Below, piece by piece: positions 10,479 through 21,546 of a stretch of DNA of 64,000 nucleotides. The stretch is from Cephalotus follicularis. Its lineage: Eukaryota; Streptophyta; Magnoliopsida; Oxalidales; Cephalotaceae. Position 1 is the first letter of the stretch. The number at the start of each line of letters is the position of its first letter. The notes below the pieces were generated by a model, which saw only the letters and a program-made list of their open reading frames with translations, searched no databases and had not been told where the DNA came from. Position numbers and translations under genes: made by a program. The stretch spans positions 186,001-250,000 of the forward strand of contig BDDD01002279.1 of the NCBI GenBank assembly GCA_001972305.1. The letters are read 5' to 3'.

Positions 10479-11422
10479 TTATTTAGCATAAAAATGTGTG
10501 GTTTTTAATGAGTTATTTGTTATATTTTTATGCTTGGAATAGGCTACTGTGGTTGTGTTTGTTTGATTTTCAGGTATTATGTTAATTATTGCTGAATAAG
10601 AGAAAATGGAGATAAAACGCTACTTTTCGAGTTAAAATGGTTTGAAGTAAAAAATCGGTTAAAGAGTGCACACACTTAAACGAGAGAAGTCAAAATTTAA
10701 AGCTCGGAAGATATTGAATATTGGGCTCATTATATTCATAAAATTATTTGGAGCACTTTTCGTTCTTGGGCTAACTCATTTTGAAAATCCGAAGAAGAGA
10801 TGTTGCAAGAAAACAAACATTGAAACATTTGTTGTCAAGCTGCCACGTGTCACAATCAGATTTGCTCTTCCAATTCCAATTTTGCTGAAGCCTTCATCAC
10901 ACGTCCAACATGCCATTCAATTTCTGCCATGCGCCCCATAAGCAAAAAGCAATGAGCCCATTCCATGCATGAAGCCATCCAGCCCATGCATGTCTCCAAC
11001 GCCAAAAGCATGTGCACAAGCAATTCCACGTAACTTGCCTCCATGCGCCAATCAGCAACATGCCGCCAGCCCATGCATTATGTCCATTCAGCAATCAGCC
11101 GCATGCATACACGACAATGCATTAATACAAGTCTTTATATCAACACATGCGCCAAACAAAGAAAGGAAAAAAAATAAATTTCCAGATTGCATTGCATTGC
11201 TTACTTTTTAGGTCGGCTGTGTATATATACATGGCATAGTGCAAACCACAAAAAAGGAGGAGAAGACACAAAACAAGACAGCAGCCGATTTCTTTTCCTT
11301 CGTCCAATTTTTAGTTTAGTTTTCTTAATGTTTTGTAGCTAGTTTCTTAAGGTTTTTGGGTTAGAACAAAGCCTAGATTGTTATTGTTTCAATTCCATCA
11401 ATAAAAATCCTTGAATATTTTA
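10479..11422 (+). repeat. Athila-like LTR (3' truncated)
   Basis: Homologous at both ends to the solo LTR at 56001-57210 but different in the middle: where that copy has GTCGAC motifs, this one has a CATGC-rich stretch (about 10910-11110). A TATATATAC at about 11221 is a plausible promoter. Open frames 10666-11211 on both strands are low-complexity by-products. Confidence 0.65.
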
Positions 11423-12130
11423 TTTGGAACTAGAGAGTGGGAGTCAGCTCAAGTTTCCGAGAGAGCGTTGGCAAGTAAAGGGTACGTAATAGAAGGAGCA
11501 ATTGCTAAAGAGGCAAAATTAGACAATCTCGTGACTAAATTAGAGTCGTTGCTTAGGGGTTCCACACAAGTAAATCAAATCAATCAAAACACCCCTATGT
11601 GTTCTTGGTGCCAGTCCCTAAACCATGTTTTTGAATAATGCCAAATCTATATTGACAGCCAATATACTCTTGAGAATGTATCCGCTATGAACCAATACAA
11701 CCCGTATAGTAACACTTACAATCCGGGTTGGCGAAACCACCCAAACTTCTCATGGAGTCAAGGACAAAACATGCGAGGACAATCTAACTTTTTGGGGCAG
11801 CCTTCTAGCGTTGGTGCCCCACCTCCACATTTTTCGGGACAACCTTCGAGCTTCCCTAGCCAGTCTGCCCCACAGCAGACATTTTTGAGGGTCTCCCAAA
11901 ACTCAAACACTGTTCGACCATCCTTTCCACCACAAAATCAATTCTCAAATCAACAATCACCTGGATTGTTGAACCAAAGGGAAGATACATCTAGGATTTC
12001 GTCGTTAGAAAAGAATATAGAGCTTCTCATGAGTACTATGATGACTAGTCAGCACAACCTAGAAAAACAAATCTCTCAGCTAGCTTCTGCGGTGCATACA
12101 AGAGAAAAAGGGAAGATGCCTTCCCAACCC
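11423..12130 (+). pseudogene. Athila-like gag fragment
   Basis: Frames at 11411-11638 and 11687-12133 encode the C-terminal half of an Athila-type Gag. MCSWCQSLNHVFE is a damaged zinc-knuckle-like region, followed by the lineage hallmark NPYSNTYNPGWRNHPNFSW (about 11700), a Q/P/S/F-rich linker, and a coiled-coil-like ISSLEKNIELLMSTMM...QISQLASAV. The frame is broken between 11638 and 11687. The N-terminal half is absent because of the deletion at 11422. Confidence 0.75.
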
Positions 12131-12232
12131 TAACCGAATCCTAGGACGAATATGATTCAGCCCGATCGTGTCCAACCGTAAACTAATCCGCAATGCTCAT
12201 CTTCTTCCGGCCCATCCGACCAAGCATTTGCC

Positions 12233-12867
12233 TTGCGAAGTGGAAGTGAGTACCAACCAGCGGATAAAATTGAAAATTCAAGCGAGGAGTTGGTTGAGTC
12301 ATTTGCGCATGAAAATTTAAAAGAACAGTTGGTTGACTCCTTTGCACAACCAACAAATTTAAATGTGCAAGAAGAAGTTAGAAAAGAGAAAGAAGAAGAG
12401 AAAAAGGAACAATTAATGGAAATACCAAAACGTTCATTTGATCCCCCAGTTCCTTTTCCGAAGAGATTAGATAAGAAAGCCCCCGCAATGAAAAAGATCA
12501 TCAATACATTTAAACAAGTCCAAATCAATATCCCATTGCTTGAAGCCATTGAACAGGTGTCCTCTTACGCAAAAGTCCTTAAAGACTTATGCACGAAAAA
12601 GAGGATCCTTCAGACTCCGAAAAAGGCTTTCTTGGCAGCCAACATTAGTGCAATGTTTTCGCAACCCACGATGCGAAAGTATAAAGATCCTGGCTGCCCG
12701 ACAGTCTCTTGTGTGATAGGAAACACCAAAATTGATCATGCCTTGCTCGATTTAGGAGCAAGTGTGAATTTGTTACCTTCGTCAGTTTTTGCGCAACTAG
12801 GTTTAGGAGAGTTGCGCCCGACCAATACGACTTTGCAATTAGCTGATAGGTCGGTGAAGAAAGGACT
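12233..12867 (+). pseudogene. Athila-like gag-pol linker and aspartic protease fragment
   Basis: The frame contains VPFPKRLDKK and KKIINTFKQVQINIPLLEAIEQVSSYAK (family text before the protease), then CVIGNTKIDHALLDLGASVNLLPSSVF. The retropepsin signature here is LDLGAS, the Athila form, with catalytic Asp kept. Homology ends near 12867 in the middle of the domain (after ADRSVKKGL). No reverse transcriptase follows. Confidence 0.75.
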
Positions 12868-13865
12868 TATGTGGGAATTGTGGTAAGTTATTTAAACATG
12901 TGGACATGATTAGTTTGGATTATTATATGATATATGGGTTGGCTTCTTGGAGAAGCTTTGTGTTTTCCCAAGGTGATGATGATAAGATGGGAGTTGGTAA
13001 GTGGGCTGGCAGTGCCTTCTTGGTTAGTGGAGTTTGGCTTTGAGAGAGAGAAGTGAGAGAGAGCTGGTTTCTTATTCTTCTTCTTCTTCTTCTTTCCTCT
13101 TCTTCCGTGAGTGTTTTGATTGCTCTCTTTTGCTTTTGAGCTATGAAGGTGAGCTCTCCTCTTCCCTGGTTTGTGTTATGTAGTGGCACATTGCGCTGGG
13201 ATTGAGGAGGAGAATGATAGCCTGGTTTGGCTGGTTGTGTTTTCTGTTCATGCATGTGTTATGTCTTCTTCTCGATCTAATACGTGTTAGCTTGCAGACA
13301 AGGAACCTGTTGCTGTGACAGAGTATCTTGGGGTTGGTCGACGGTAGCTTGAGGCAATTTGTGAGTAGGACATTCTCTGCTTTATTTTACTTGATATTTC
13401 ATGTGTCTGTTGTTATCCTCTGGTCAAACGTTTTCTGTGGGATTTGGATCCCTGTTACCCTTGTTTATGTTGTTATCTTGTTCTTGGCAGAGCTTGAGAG
13501 CTCGGATGGTTCTTGGGTTGAATGTGTGTTGTTCCTCTGACGGTTGTTGCTTGTGTCGGACGATCTCTCCTTTTGTTCTTGGTTCCTCTGATATGTGGGA
13601 TGCACTGGGATGTGCGGATGAGATGCACTGGGATGTTCGAATGGGATGCACTGGGATGTGCGGATGGGATGCATGGGTTCGGTCGGTGGTAAAGGGTACG
13701 CCCAAGAATCAACTCTCCTTAGTATTCTCATTGTCTATGATGGGATGCTTTATGGGAACTGCCCCTGGGTTCCATACCTAGATCTGCAGTGTACTATTGT
13801 CTATGATGGTATGCTGAGTGTGAGTGCAGGGGTGTTCTCCGTTCCTTTTCATTTGGCCGGGGTTA

Positions 13866-14091
13866 GCGGGTAAGGCCCGGATAGATACTAGCGGGCAAGG
13901 CCCGGATAGATACTAGAGGACGAGGTCCGGATAGATTCTAGCAGGCGAGGCCTGGATAGGTGGTGGTGTGTGTATGTGTTTGGCCTGGTATGGCGGTAGA
14001 CCACGGATACTATGATGGATAGCGGGCAAGGCCCGGATAAATACTAGCGGACGAGGTCCGGATAGATTCTAGCAGGCGAGGCCTGGATAGA
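13866..14091 (+). repeat. 25-bp minisatellite 'gcgggcaaggcccggatagatacta'-type (described by unit)
   Basis: Units of exactly 25 bp start at 13866, 13891 and 13916 with a partial at 13941; a second cluster starts at 14022, 14047 and 14072. Between clusters lies a 'cctggtatggcggtagaccacgg' segment, itself repeated near 14105 and 14135, so there is a higher-order unit of about 155 bp. Confidence 0.8.
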
Positions 14092-14434
14092 TGTGTGTGT
14101 TTCCCTGGTATGGCGGTTGACGTGTGTGTTTTACCTGGTATGGTAGCTGACCACGGGATATTGTGGTGTTGTTCCTCTTCTCTTGTTTATCTTGGGCATA
14201 GTTGTTTTACTTGTGATGTTATCTTTTGTTGGAATCCTCTACTTATTGATGTTGACTCTCTTTTCCTTTAGCAGACTCTGAGGAGTGGAGCCTTGTGATA
14301 TTGCTGAGTTTGTGTTCCTTTTGTTTATCCCTTGACATGTTCTGTTTTGCCCAGTAGGGCTTGATTTTATGTATTTCTTTTCCTTGTGCGTCCAGTGGTT
14401 GAGGATGCTCTGGAGAATGCCTGTTCTTGCTCAC

Positions 14435-14460
14435 TAGTCATTTGGACTAATCCCTCCCAG
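14435..14460 (+). promoter_or_regulatory. Conserved LTR hairpin block (copy 2)
   Basis: TAGTC-atttg-GACTA then atCCCTCCCAG and, ten bases on, TTTTGCAG, as in the solo LTR at 3792-3834. Confidence 0.5.
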
Positions 14461-14929
14461 TTGTTTTGCAGAGGAAGCTGTTGTGGCTGCCAGGGCAGTC
14501 TTGTGGGTTGACTAGGTAATCTGCGGGGGATGTGCAGAGCTGCCGGCTTCACGGGCTCGTCCTTGCATGCATTCATGGGGCATATGGGTTTTATTCTTTT
14601 GTTGTATGGTCCTCGGCCTGAGCAGGAGATGATATTCTTTTGTATGGGTCCCTGGCTTGTTAGCAGGGGATGATATTTTGTGAACATGATATATATTCTT
14701 TTGAAATGATAATATAATGTGTTCTTATGATGATTTATTATGTTTAATGATGAGATTTTCGTGTTTTTACTTGAAAAGTTATGTTGCGCTTGTTTATCGA
14801 GAAGGTTACCCGAGGTCGGGCAAGTTGGGGGATCTCCCCGGGGCGGGGGTCAACCTATGGGGCTCGTGTCCTGACCTCAGGGTTGTTAGTGCTGGGATGG
14901 TTTATGTTGTGGTTTGGCATTGTCGTCGG

Positions 14930-15130
14930 GCTCTGTCCGAGGAGAACATGTTGTCCGAGGAGACATCCGAGGAGAACATGTTGTCCGAGGAGACGTCCAA
15001 GGAGAACGTGTTGTCCGAGGAGGACATGCCCAGGGATGAAATGCCCGGGGAGGCCATGCCCGAGGATGACATGCCCGGGGAGCCCGAGGAGGTCATGCTC
15101 GGGGTGGACATGTCTGTGGTCAGTCGTCCA
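14930..15130 (+). repeat. LTR minisatellite, 'tgttgtccgaggagaacatg' type
   Basis: Imperfect units of 15-30 bp made from 'ccgaggaga', 'acatg' and 'gatgacatgcccgggg'. The open frames crossing it on both strands owe their length to the period being a multiple of three. Confidence 0.7.
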
Positions 15131-15553
15131 ATGAGGACATGCCCAAGGACGGCTCGTCCGGGGAAGGCATGTCTTAGGATTGAGGTGCATGCCTTGCTTG
15201 TGTTTGTCGTGTTGTATTGTGTGATGTTGGCATCCCTTGCCCGGGACCCCAGGCAAGACGTAGTGTTGCGTTCTCTACCCTGGCTCCCTCCCCTGGTATG
15301 TTCCTTTAGTGGAACATTGCGTTTGGGCAATGGTTGTGGTGCGTGTTTCTTTTAGTTAAACAGTGAGTTTTTGGAAATGGTTTTATGTAAGGCTTATTTA
15401 CAGTTTTGCCATTTCATGTTTTATTTCTTCCCTGCCATGTGTTTTGGCGTTGTTTTGGGCGTGGCGCTGTTTTGGCTTAGAGGAGATGGGAAATTCCTCC
15501 TTCCTGCCGGGCGATTCGTTAGAGGTGGATATTCTAAGGGACGGGTCGGCACA

Positions 15554-16389
15554 CTACTGAAGGACTTTCGTCTTATTTAAGAACGCTACGACGTCTTGCT
15601 CACATGATTGAGATTGTGCAGGTTTTATTGTGCTCGCAGGTGTACTTGATTGTGACCTTACATTTTAGTCGACGGACATGATGGTTTGTGCTACTATGCT
15701 AAGCTTCAATACTCTTGGAGCTGTACTTATTGATTGATTGATTGATTGATTGTAACCTACCCTTTTTAAAGGACTTCCCTCTGTGGGTTTGATGCACTGT
15801 ACTAATATTGAAGGTCGTAAAAGTCTATGGATTGTTTGAGTGTCTTCGCACACTTGTACTGGATTTTCTGATAGATGATTTGATATGATTGTACATTTTA
15901 GGTCTTATCGCATATGCTTCCAGTATGAGATAGTTGTCATGTGGGTAATGGCCACATTGGCATTCATGCATATATTGTGCCACGCATATACCTGCTATAT
16001 ACTATACACATCACTGCATACAGAGTTTTTCTACCAGTCTCAATTGTTGACCCATTTATTTGTTGTGCGTCAGACATATATCATTTTGTTAGAGATGGAC
16101 AGTAGCATGGGATAGAGATAAGGCCTGAATCTTCTTGAAGACAGAGATTGTTATATTTACATTTGAAATTTTAGTGAGTAACAAAGAGAAAGTATTGCAC
16201 TACACTGAGACTGTAGTGTTTGTATCCAAACTGAATTGTCAGGTATATGATAGATGAATGTTTCGGATATTTTATCTTTACAGATGTTTATTGTTTTTCA
16301 CATATATTAGGAATGTTTATAAAGTTTTAAATTCTAGCTAAATTTGGATAAGTTTTTGCTAGTATAAACGTTGGCTGAACAAAATAGAT
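15554..16389. other. Unassigned sequence
   Basis: No gene or family recognised. It contains (TTGA)n at 15727-15751. It lies between a gypsy LTR end and the first hAT transposase similarity, so it may hold the hAT element's damaged 5' end. Confidence 0.3.
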
Positions 16390-17983
16390 GGTAACAACCC
16401 GCGTCTCAAAAAGGCTCTTGGTTTGGGCTATTACAAGACAAGAAACAAAATACTTTAGAGGGCATGAAAAATGTGGCTTTGAGAGAGGGAGAGGAGGCTA
16501 CTAACACACTAGTTATTGGAAATTTAAGCAAGAGTTGACTAGAAAATATTTTGCTAGAATGATCATTATCCATTAGTTGCCATTTAGACATGTTGAGCAT
16601 GAGGGATTTCGAGATTGGATAAATATAACCCAACCTAGGTTTCAAATTCCATCACGTACCACTGTCACTAGAGATGTTATGATCGCTTTATGGTGGAAAA
16701 GAAAAAAAAATGAAAGAATTATTTTACTAAAATAGCTCAAAGGGTTAGTCTCACTACTGATACATGGACATATGGGCAAAATCTTAGTTATATGTGCTTC
16801 AATGTGCATTTCATTGATAGTGATTGGAAATTGAACAAAAGATTATTAAACTTTTGTCTTATTTTTGGTCATTCGGGCTTGGTGATTGGTAAGTCAGTGG
16901 AGAAATGTTTTTTGCAGTGGGGAATTGATAATGACTTCGCTATTACAATAGATAATGCTAACTCTAATAATATTGGCCTTGAGTGTTTGCAAAAAAAGGT
17001 GTAAAATTTTGAAAGGGATTGTTTTAGGTGGAAAGTACCTTCATATGAGATATTGTGCTCATATTTTAAGCCCTACTATGAAGGAGGGTTTGTGAGAGAT
17101 AATGATTCAATTTTTTCAAATCTGTTTTGTTGTGAAATATGTGAGGTTATCTTCTGCTAGACTACAAAGGTTTAAAGTATGCGTAGAAGGAGAAACAATT
17201 GAAAGTAAAAGCCTTGTGTGTCTAGATATTGAAATGAGGTGGAGCTCCACTTACATAATGTTGGATGCCGCTTTGAAGTTTCAAGTAGCATTTGACAAGC
17301 TAGGAGAAGAAGATGCTAAGTTTTTTTCAGATATAAGCAGTGCTTAAAATAGGGATTAGCCTACAAAAGAAATTGAGATTATGCTCATGATTTGTTGCCT
17401 TTTTAAAAATATTTTTATGATGCTATTGTGTGCATTTCAGGTTCTTTATATGTCACTGCTAATAAATATTTTAATGAGGTCTATGGTGTTTACTTGAAAA
17501 TAATTGATAGCATATATAATGTTGATTTGAGTTATAGTATTATGGCTTCAAGAATGAAGGGCAAGCATGATAAGTATTGGCATAAGCATAAAAATATGAA
17601 ATGATGATATTTATTTTTGTGGTAATTAATCCTCGACGTAATTGGGTTATGCGGAATTTTTTATTGATGAGGTTTATGAGGGTAGTAAAGTTGTGATGTT
17701 ACTTTCAGAGGTGAAGGAAACTTTCTTGTTATTGTTCTTGTTATTGTTTGAGTTTTATGGCTCTACTTTGGGGGATTTCACGATCAAATCAAGAAAAAAT
17801 TCTCAAAATGGCCAAGGAATTAATGTTGATTCAGTGATTGATTATGATAACTTTTATATCGAGGCAAATTATAACAAAAAGTTGGCAGAAAAGCAATGTT
17901 TACAAGCAAAATCCGAGTTGGGTAGGTACTTGGAAGAAGCAACTGAAGAGTGTTCAAACAATACCTTTGATATATTAAATTGA
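16390..17983 (+). pseudogene. hAT transposase (RICESLEEPER/BED-finger type), broken
   Basis: In order: LPFRHVEHEGFRDW (about 16575, partly out of frame); LTTDTWT region (16750); LLNFCLIFGHSGLVIGKSVEKC (16846-16910) followed by WGIDNDFAITIDNANSNN (16919-16975), which holds a catalytic-core Asp; EMRWSSTYIMLDAALKF (17232-17282); YFNEVYGVYLKIIDSIY (about 17470); and the C-terminal dimerisation segment SELGRYLEEATEECSNNTFDILN (17913-17981). Domain order and spacing match hAT transposases. Frameshifts and stops separate the blocks, and the N-terminal BED finger is not readable. Such enzymes cut and paste the element via its terminal repeats; this copy cannot be active. Confidence 0.75.
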
Positions 17984-18627
17984 AGTGTTTGCAGCAATTG
18001 CTAGAGATGTGTTAGACATTCAAGTTTCTACAATTTCCTCATAATCAACTTTTAGTACTAGAGATTGTGTAAAAAAAAAGAAGGAGAATAAAGTAAAAAA
18101 CAAAATTCAAAAAGTGTTGAGGTTCTTAGGTTGCTTAGTTGAGTTTTAGCTTTAAAAAGGAAAAAGAAATAAAGTGGTTAAGGGCTGTGAATCGTGTGTG
18201 AAGTGAAAAAGAAAAGGAAAATTAAAGAGTTTGGTCTATTGTTCATGTATGCATGAGGGAGAGGAAGTAAAGAGCTAGATGATTTTATTTTACCATTCTT
18301 TCTTTTGAAGTGAGTGCAATAGATAGAGAGAAGAAAAAGGTGAAGAATGCTGTCTTGTGCGGAAATAGTGTATGATTTTAGCTAAAAAAATGTAGAGTGG
18401 GTAAAGAGAAGTATATAAATGGAGTATTTAATAACATTTAATGTTGATAAGGGTATTTTAGTAATTATATCAGAGCGAGTACGGAGCGGATTTCACTACA
18501 CTCGTAATCGTCTTGAACCTGAACTAGGTAGCGAAAATAAAAAACAAAATCAAAACTGATTTGAATTCGTTTTTCAAATTAAAAACCCCATTGGACGGGT
18601 TAGGTTTGGAAACCTGCGGATAGGATT

Positions 18628-18643
18628 CAAATTGCCATCCCTA
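18628..18643 (+). repeat. hAT 3' terminal inverted repeat
   Basis: CAAATTGCCATCCCTA, the common plant hAT terminus. Confidence 0.55.
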
Positions 18644-18738
18644 CTCTGGGGCATCTAAGGCGCTCGTTACGAGCAGTGCATATATATAAGAGATTGTGAC
18701 TCCATATAAAAAAAAAGGTATTCCAACTTATTTATATA

Positions 18739-18911
18739 TGTTACAACTGTAGATTTTCTTATCATTAGCTAAAGATTACACCTGTAATATAGCGTATCAT
18801 TAGCTGTAGATTTCAATTATCATTCATATATTAATGACCAATCCCATATATATATGGGACTCACTGTACACTAATATTCATCAACTCTTGAATATAACAA
18901 TACCAATTCCA
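18739..18911 (+). repeat. 5' LTR of the plus-strand copia
   Basis: TGTTACAACTGTAG...CCAATTCCA. It holds a perfect 16-bp palindrome CCCATATATATATGGG at 18843-18858 that doubles as the likely TATA region. Confidence 0.85.
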
Positions 18912-18913
18912 CT

Positions 18914-18926
18914 TGGTATCAGAGCT
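18914..18926 (+). other. Primer binding site (initiator tRNA-Met)
   Basis: TGGTATCAGAGCT two bases after the LTR end. Confidence 0.9.
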
Positions 18927-19388
18927 TGGTGGAGGTAGAACAAGAGGATTAGAAGCAATTTTATGTGAGCAACCTGTTGAGCACACGTCAAAAACACTAT
19001 TCAAAATCAACATCTTTCTTCTACGTCATCGTTCACCATCTTCATACCAACCAATCATCACAAAAACTACATTGGTCCTCTTACCGTCCACTGGCGATCT
19101 CGCTGCTCATTTTTCATCATTGACCGACTACTAATGAAGAAGCACGCGCCACACGACCGCCGACCAACGACCTCCTTTCACCGCACCACTGGCAAAACCC
19201 CCTAAAACTGCCACTGATCTACACTTCGGTGGCCCTAACTCCCTGAGAATCGGTCTGAAAGGCGCTGCTGCTGTTCAAACCTTAAAAAACTCACTCAATT
19301 GACTTAGTCCAAAAAAAAAACAATGATTGTTTAAATATATATAAAAAAAAGGCTCAACCAATTCCAACAAAACCTACTCAGCCCATCA

Positions 19389-20378
19389 ATGTTATTCTTG
19401 ATGACTCAAACTACTCTATATGGTCTCAAAATAAGTCTCAGTTTCTACGAGGACGGATGCTTTGGAAGTATATTATCAGCAAAGAACTTAAACCAGTACA
19501 AAACCAAGGAGAAACTAAAGATGCTTATGAACGTCGGTATAAGCGTTGGGATGCTGATAACTGCAAAATTATCACCTGGATTTTGAATACATCTATTCTC
19601 TCCATCAGTCAATTACTTGGAGCCTTTGACACTGCTCAAGAGGTTTGGAAATTTCTCGCTGCCAGGTACACTACCAAGGTAAGCTCTCAATATCAAATAA
19701 ATTCTGATCTTAGTCGAATGCGTCAAGAGTCTGGACAATCTATTTCTAGTTTTCACAGTCAAATGTCATTGCTTTGGGATAAACAGTCTGCACCTTCACT
19801 ATGTAACAACTCCACTGAAATTTTCATGAGCATCGTGATAGCATGCGTTTGCAACAATTTTTAATGGCACTGGATGATGAATAAGAACCTACAAGAGCTT
19901 CACTCTTACATTTCGATTACCGAGTCTTGCCAATGCTATTACTGAACTTAGATCAGAGGAAACCCGAAAGAAAACTATTGTTTGTCAAACCCTATCTTCT
20001 GCATCACAAATAGTATTGGCTACTCCACCTGGTCCATCACGGACACGGTATTCAAATAGTCTCTCTTTATATGCTAGTTCAAATCGCACAAGTGGTAAGA
20101 AGTATTGCAATTATCATAAGAGTTTCACATATTCTGATGCTGATTGCAAGATCAAGTACTGCAACTGTCATAACAGTACCACACATTCAAATGCCGACTG
20201 TAAGACTCAGAAAAATTCTCATGTTCAGAAATCACAGACTACTGCAGTTACTGATGAGGGATTATCTACTGATTCACCATCTTCATCTTTTTCATCTACT
20301 TCATCTAATAAAGCAGACCTAGAGGCAATGCTACAACAGATCCTTGGTAATAGTTCCTCTGCTTCTTCTACTTTTTAA
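19389..20378 (+). pseudogene. copia gag (broken)
   Basis: NYSIWS...SQFLRGRMLWKYI (about 19410-19470) is the conserved start of copia Gag. The UBN2-type core follows with LGAFDTAQEVWKFLAARY (19617-19670) and LSRMRQESGQSISSFHSQM. The C-terminal part (20016-20378) carries two consecutive copies of a Cys/His motif, KYCNYHKSFTYSDADCK and KYCNCHNSTTHSNADCK (20098-20210), then an S-rich tail. Frameshifts lie near 19457 and a stop follows 19861; the frame resumes by 20016. Confidence 0.75.
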
Positions 20379-21490
20379 GTCACTATAGGTAAATCTCTAC
20401 CCTGGCTTTTTGATACAGAATGTTGCAATCATATAACTTTTGATTCTTCTATCTTCTCTCTTAAAACCCCTCATTTTACATTGACATCCATTCATACAGG
20501 TAATATGGCATTAATGTTACCTTCTCATATAGAGACTGTTATAACTTCTAATTTGACCATCCCAAATACATATTTTGTTCCATCACTTTCTCATAACCTT
20601 ATCTCTGTTGGTCAGTTAACTGAACTTGGCTCTGATGTACATTTTACCTTTACTGGTTGTGTTGTGCAGGATTCATGGACTGGGAAGACTGTTGGGATAG
20701 GCCGTAAGGTGGATCGTCTTTTTCAGTTAGAATCTCTTCATCTTCTTGTTCAAGCCATCTATACTGCCACAACCACACATCAAGATTCTTACAATGCATT
20801 AACTCTATGGCATTCTTGTCTTGGTCATGCTTGTGTTTCACATCTGAAACACCTTATTTCCAATGGTAAACTAGGATCAGTCCTTATGGGACCCTTATAT
20901 TGTGTTTCTTGTCAATTAGGTAAACAGACAAAACTACCTTTTTCTACTAGTGATTCAATTGTTTTAGAACCTTTTCATTTAATACATTCTGATGTTTGGG
21001 GACCGAGCCCAACTCCCACCATGGGAGGTTCACATTATTTTGTTATTTTTATAGATGATCATACTCGTTTCACTTGGATATATTTAATGCATAGTCAATA
21101 TGAAGTTCTTCCTATATACCATAACTTTGTCAAAATGATACATCCTCAGTTTTCACGTGTTATTAAAAAAATTTGGTCAGATAATGCTAATGAATACACT
21201 TAACATGATTTTCTTAGTATTTTGGCATAATCCAGTACTCTCAAACTTCATGTCCTGGAATTTCTCAGCAAAACAGTTTGGCAGAAAGGCATATTCTTGA
21301 TATCACTCGTTCTCTACTTATTTCAACATTCGTACCTGAACCATTTTGGGGCCTTAACAACAGTTTACAACATAAATTGAACATCACCGTCTGTCCTTGG
21401 CAACAAGATACCATACGAACAACTCTACCATTCCACTCCCAATTACAATCTTCTTCGGGTTTTTGGGTGTACCAGTTTTGTTCAACTTAA
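20379..21490 (+). pseudogene. copia protease and integrase (broken)
   Basis: The protease motif is degraded to WLFDTECCNHIT (about 20401) where the family has W-DSG-; the catalytic Asp stays but the Ser-Gly is lost. VPSLSHNLISVGQL (20580) and LWHSCLGHACVSHL...CVSCQLGKQ (20806-20930) give the integrase zinc-binding H-H-C-C set. The catalytic core has HSDVWGPS (about 20986), FIDDHTRFTW (21049) and WSDNANEYT (21174; first and second Asp present). After a stop at 21201 the frame resumes at 21278 with AERHILDITRSLL, the segment holding the third acidic residue. Confidence 0.8.
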
Positions 21491-21546
21491 AACTCATGAA
21501 AGAACAAAATTGGAACCTCGCTCTCGCCTTTGTTGTTTTCTAGGAT

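Larger units (their letters stand above)
10479..12867 (+). mobile_element. Athila-like Ty3/gypsy element, heavily deleted
   Basis: Parts in order: most of an LTR (10479-11422), gag C-terminal half (11423-12130), protease region (12233-12867). The LTR matches the minus-strand solo LTR at 56001-57210 ('tttagcataaaaatgtgt' at the start; 'gttagaacaaagcctagatt' near 11365). The LTR is cut short at 11422 and joins gag without primer site or leader, so an internal deletion removed the LTR end, primer site and gag start. The 3' side ends abruptly at the LTR-like sequence from 12868. Confidence 0.7.
12868..15553 (+). repeat. Long gypsy-type LTR, left end missing
   Basis: The end GGACGGGTCGGCACA (15539-15553) resembles the solo LTR end GGACGAGTCGTGACA at 4541-4555, and the hairpin block with following pyrimidines (14435-14460) is shared with the other gypsy LTRs. 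It contains (TTC)n at 13075-13096, 25-bp repeats (13866-14091) and GC-rich 'cgaggagaacatg' repeats (14930-15130). No primer site follows 15553 and no target duplication was found, so it may be a solo or truncated LTR. Frames 13328-15580 on both strands are repeat-driven. Confidence 0.55.
16390..18643 (+). mobile_element. hAT DNA transposon, decayed
   Basis: Transposase relics (16390-17980) are followed by an AT-rich tail and a 3' end of hAT type, CAAATTGCCATCCCTA at 18628-18643. The matching 5' terminus (TAGGGATGGCAATTTG) was not found. Confidence 0.65.

Noticed and set aside
13424..13781. Overlapping open frames on both strands (70-126 codons)
   Set aside because: Produced by short 'gggatgcactgggatgt' repeats whose period suits all frames; located inside an LTR.
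14717..15355. 212-codon plus-strand frame and opposing minus frames
   Set aside because: Length comes from a repeat with period divisible by three; frames are open on both strands at once and there is no domain.
12868..15553. 3' LTR of the plus-strand gypsy element at 6157
   Set aside because: The two LTRs do not align apart from similar short repeat vocabulary; their ends also differ.
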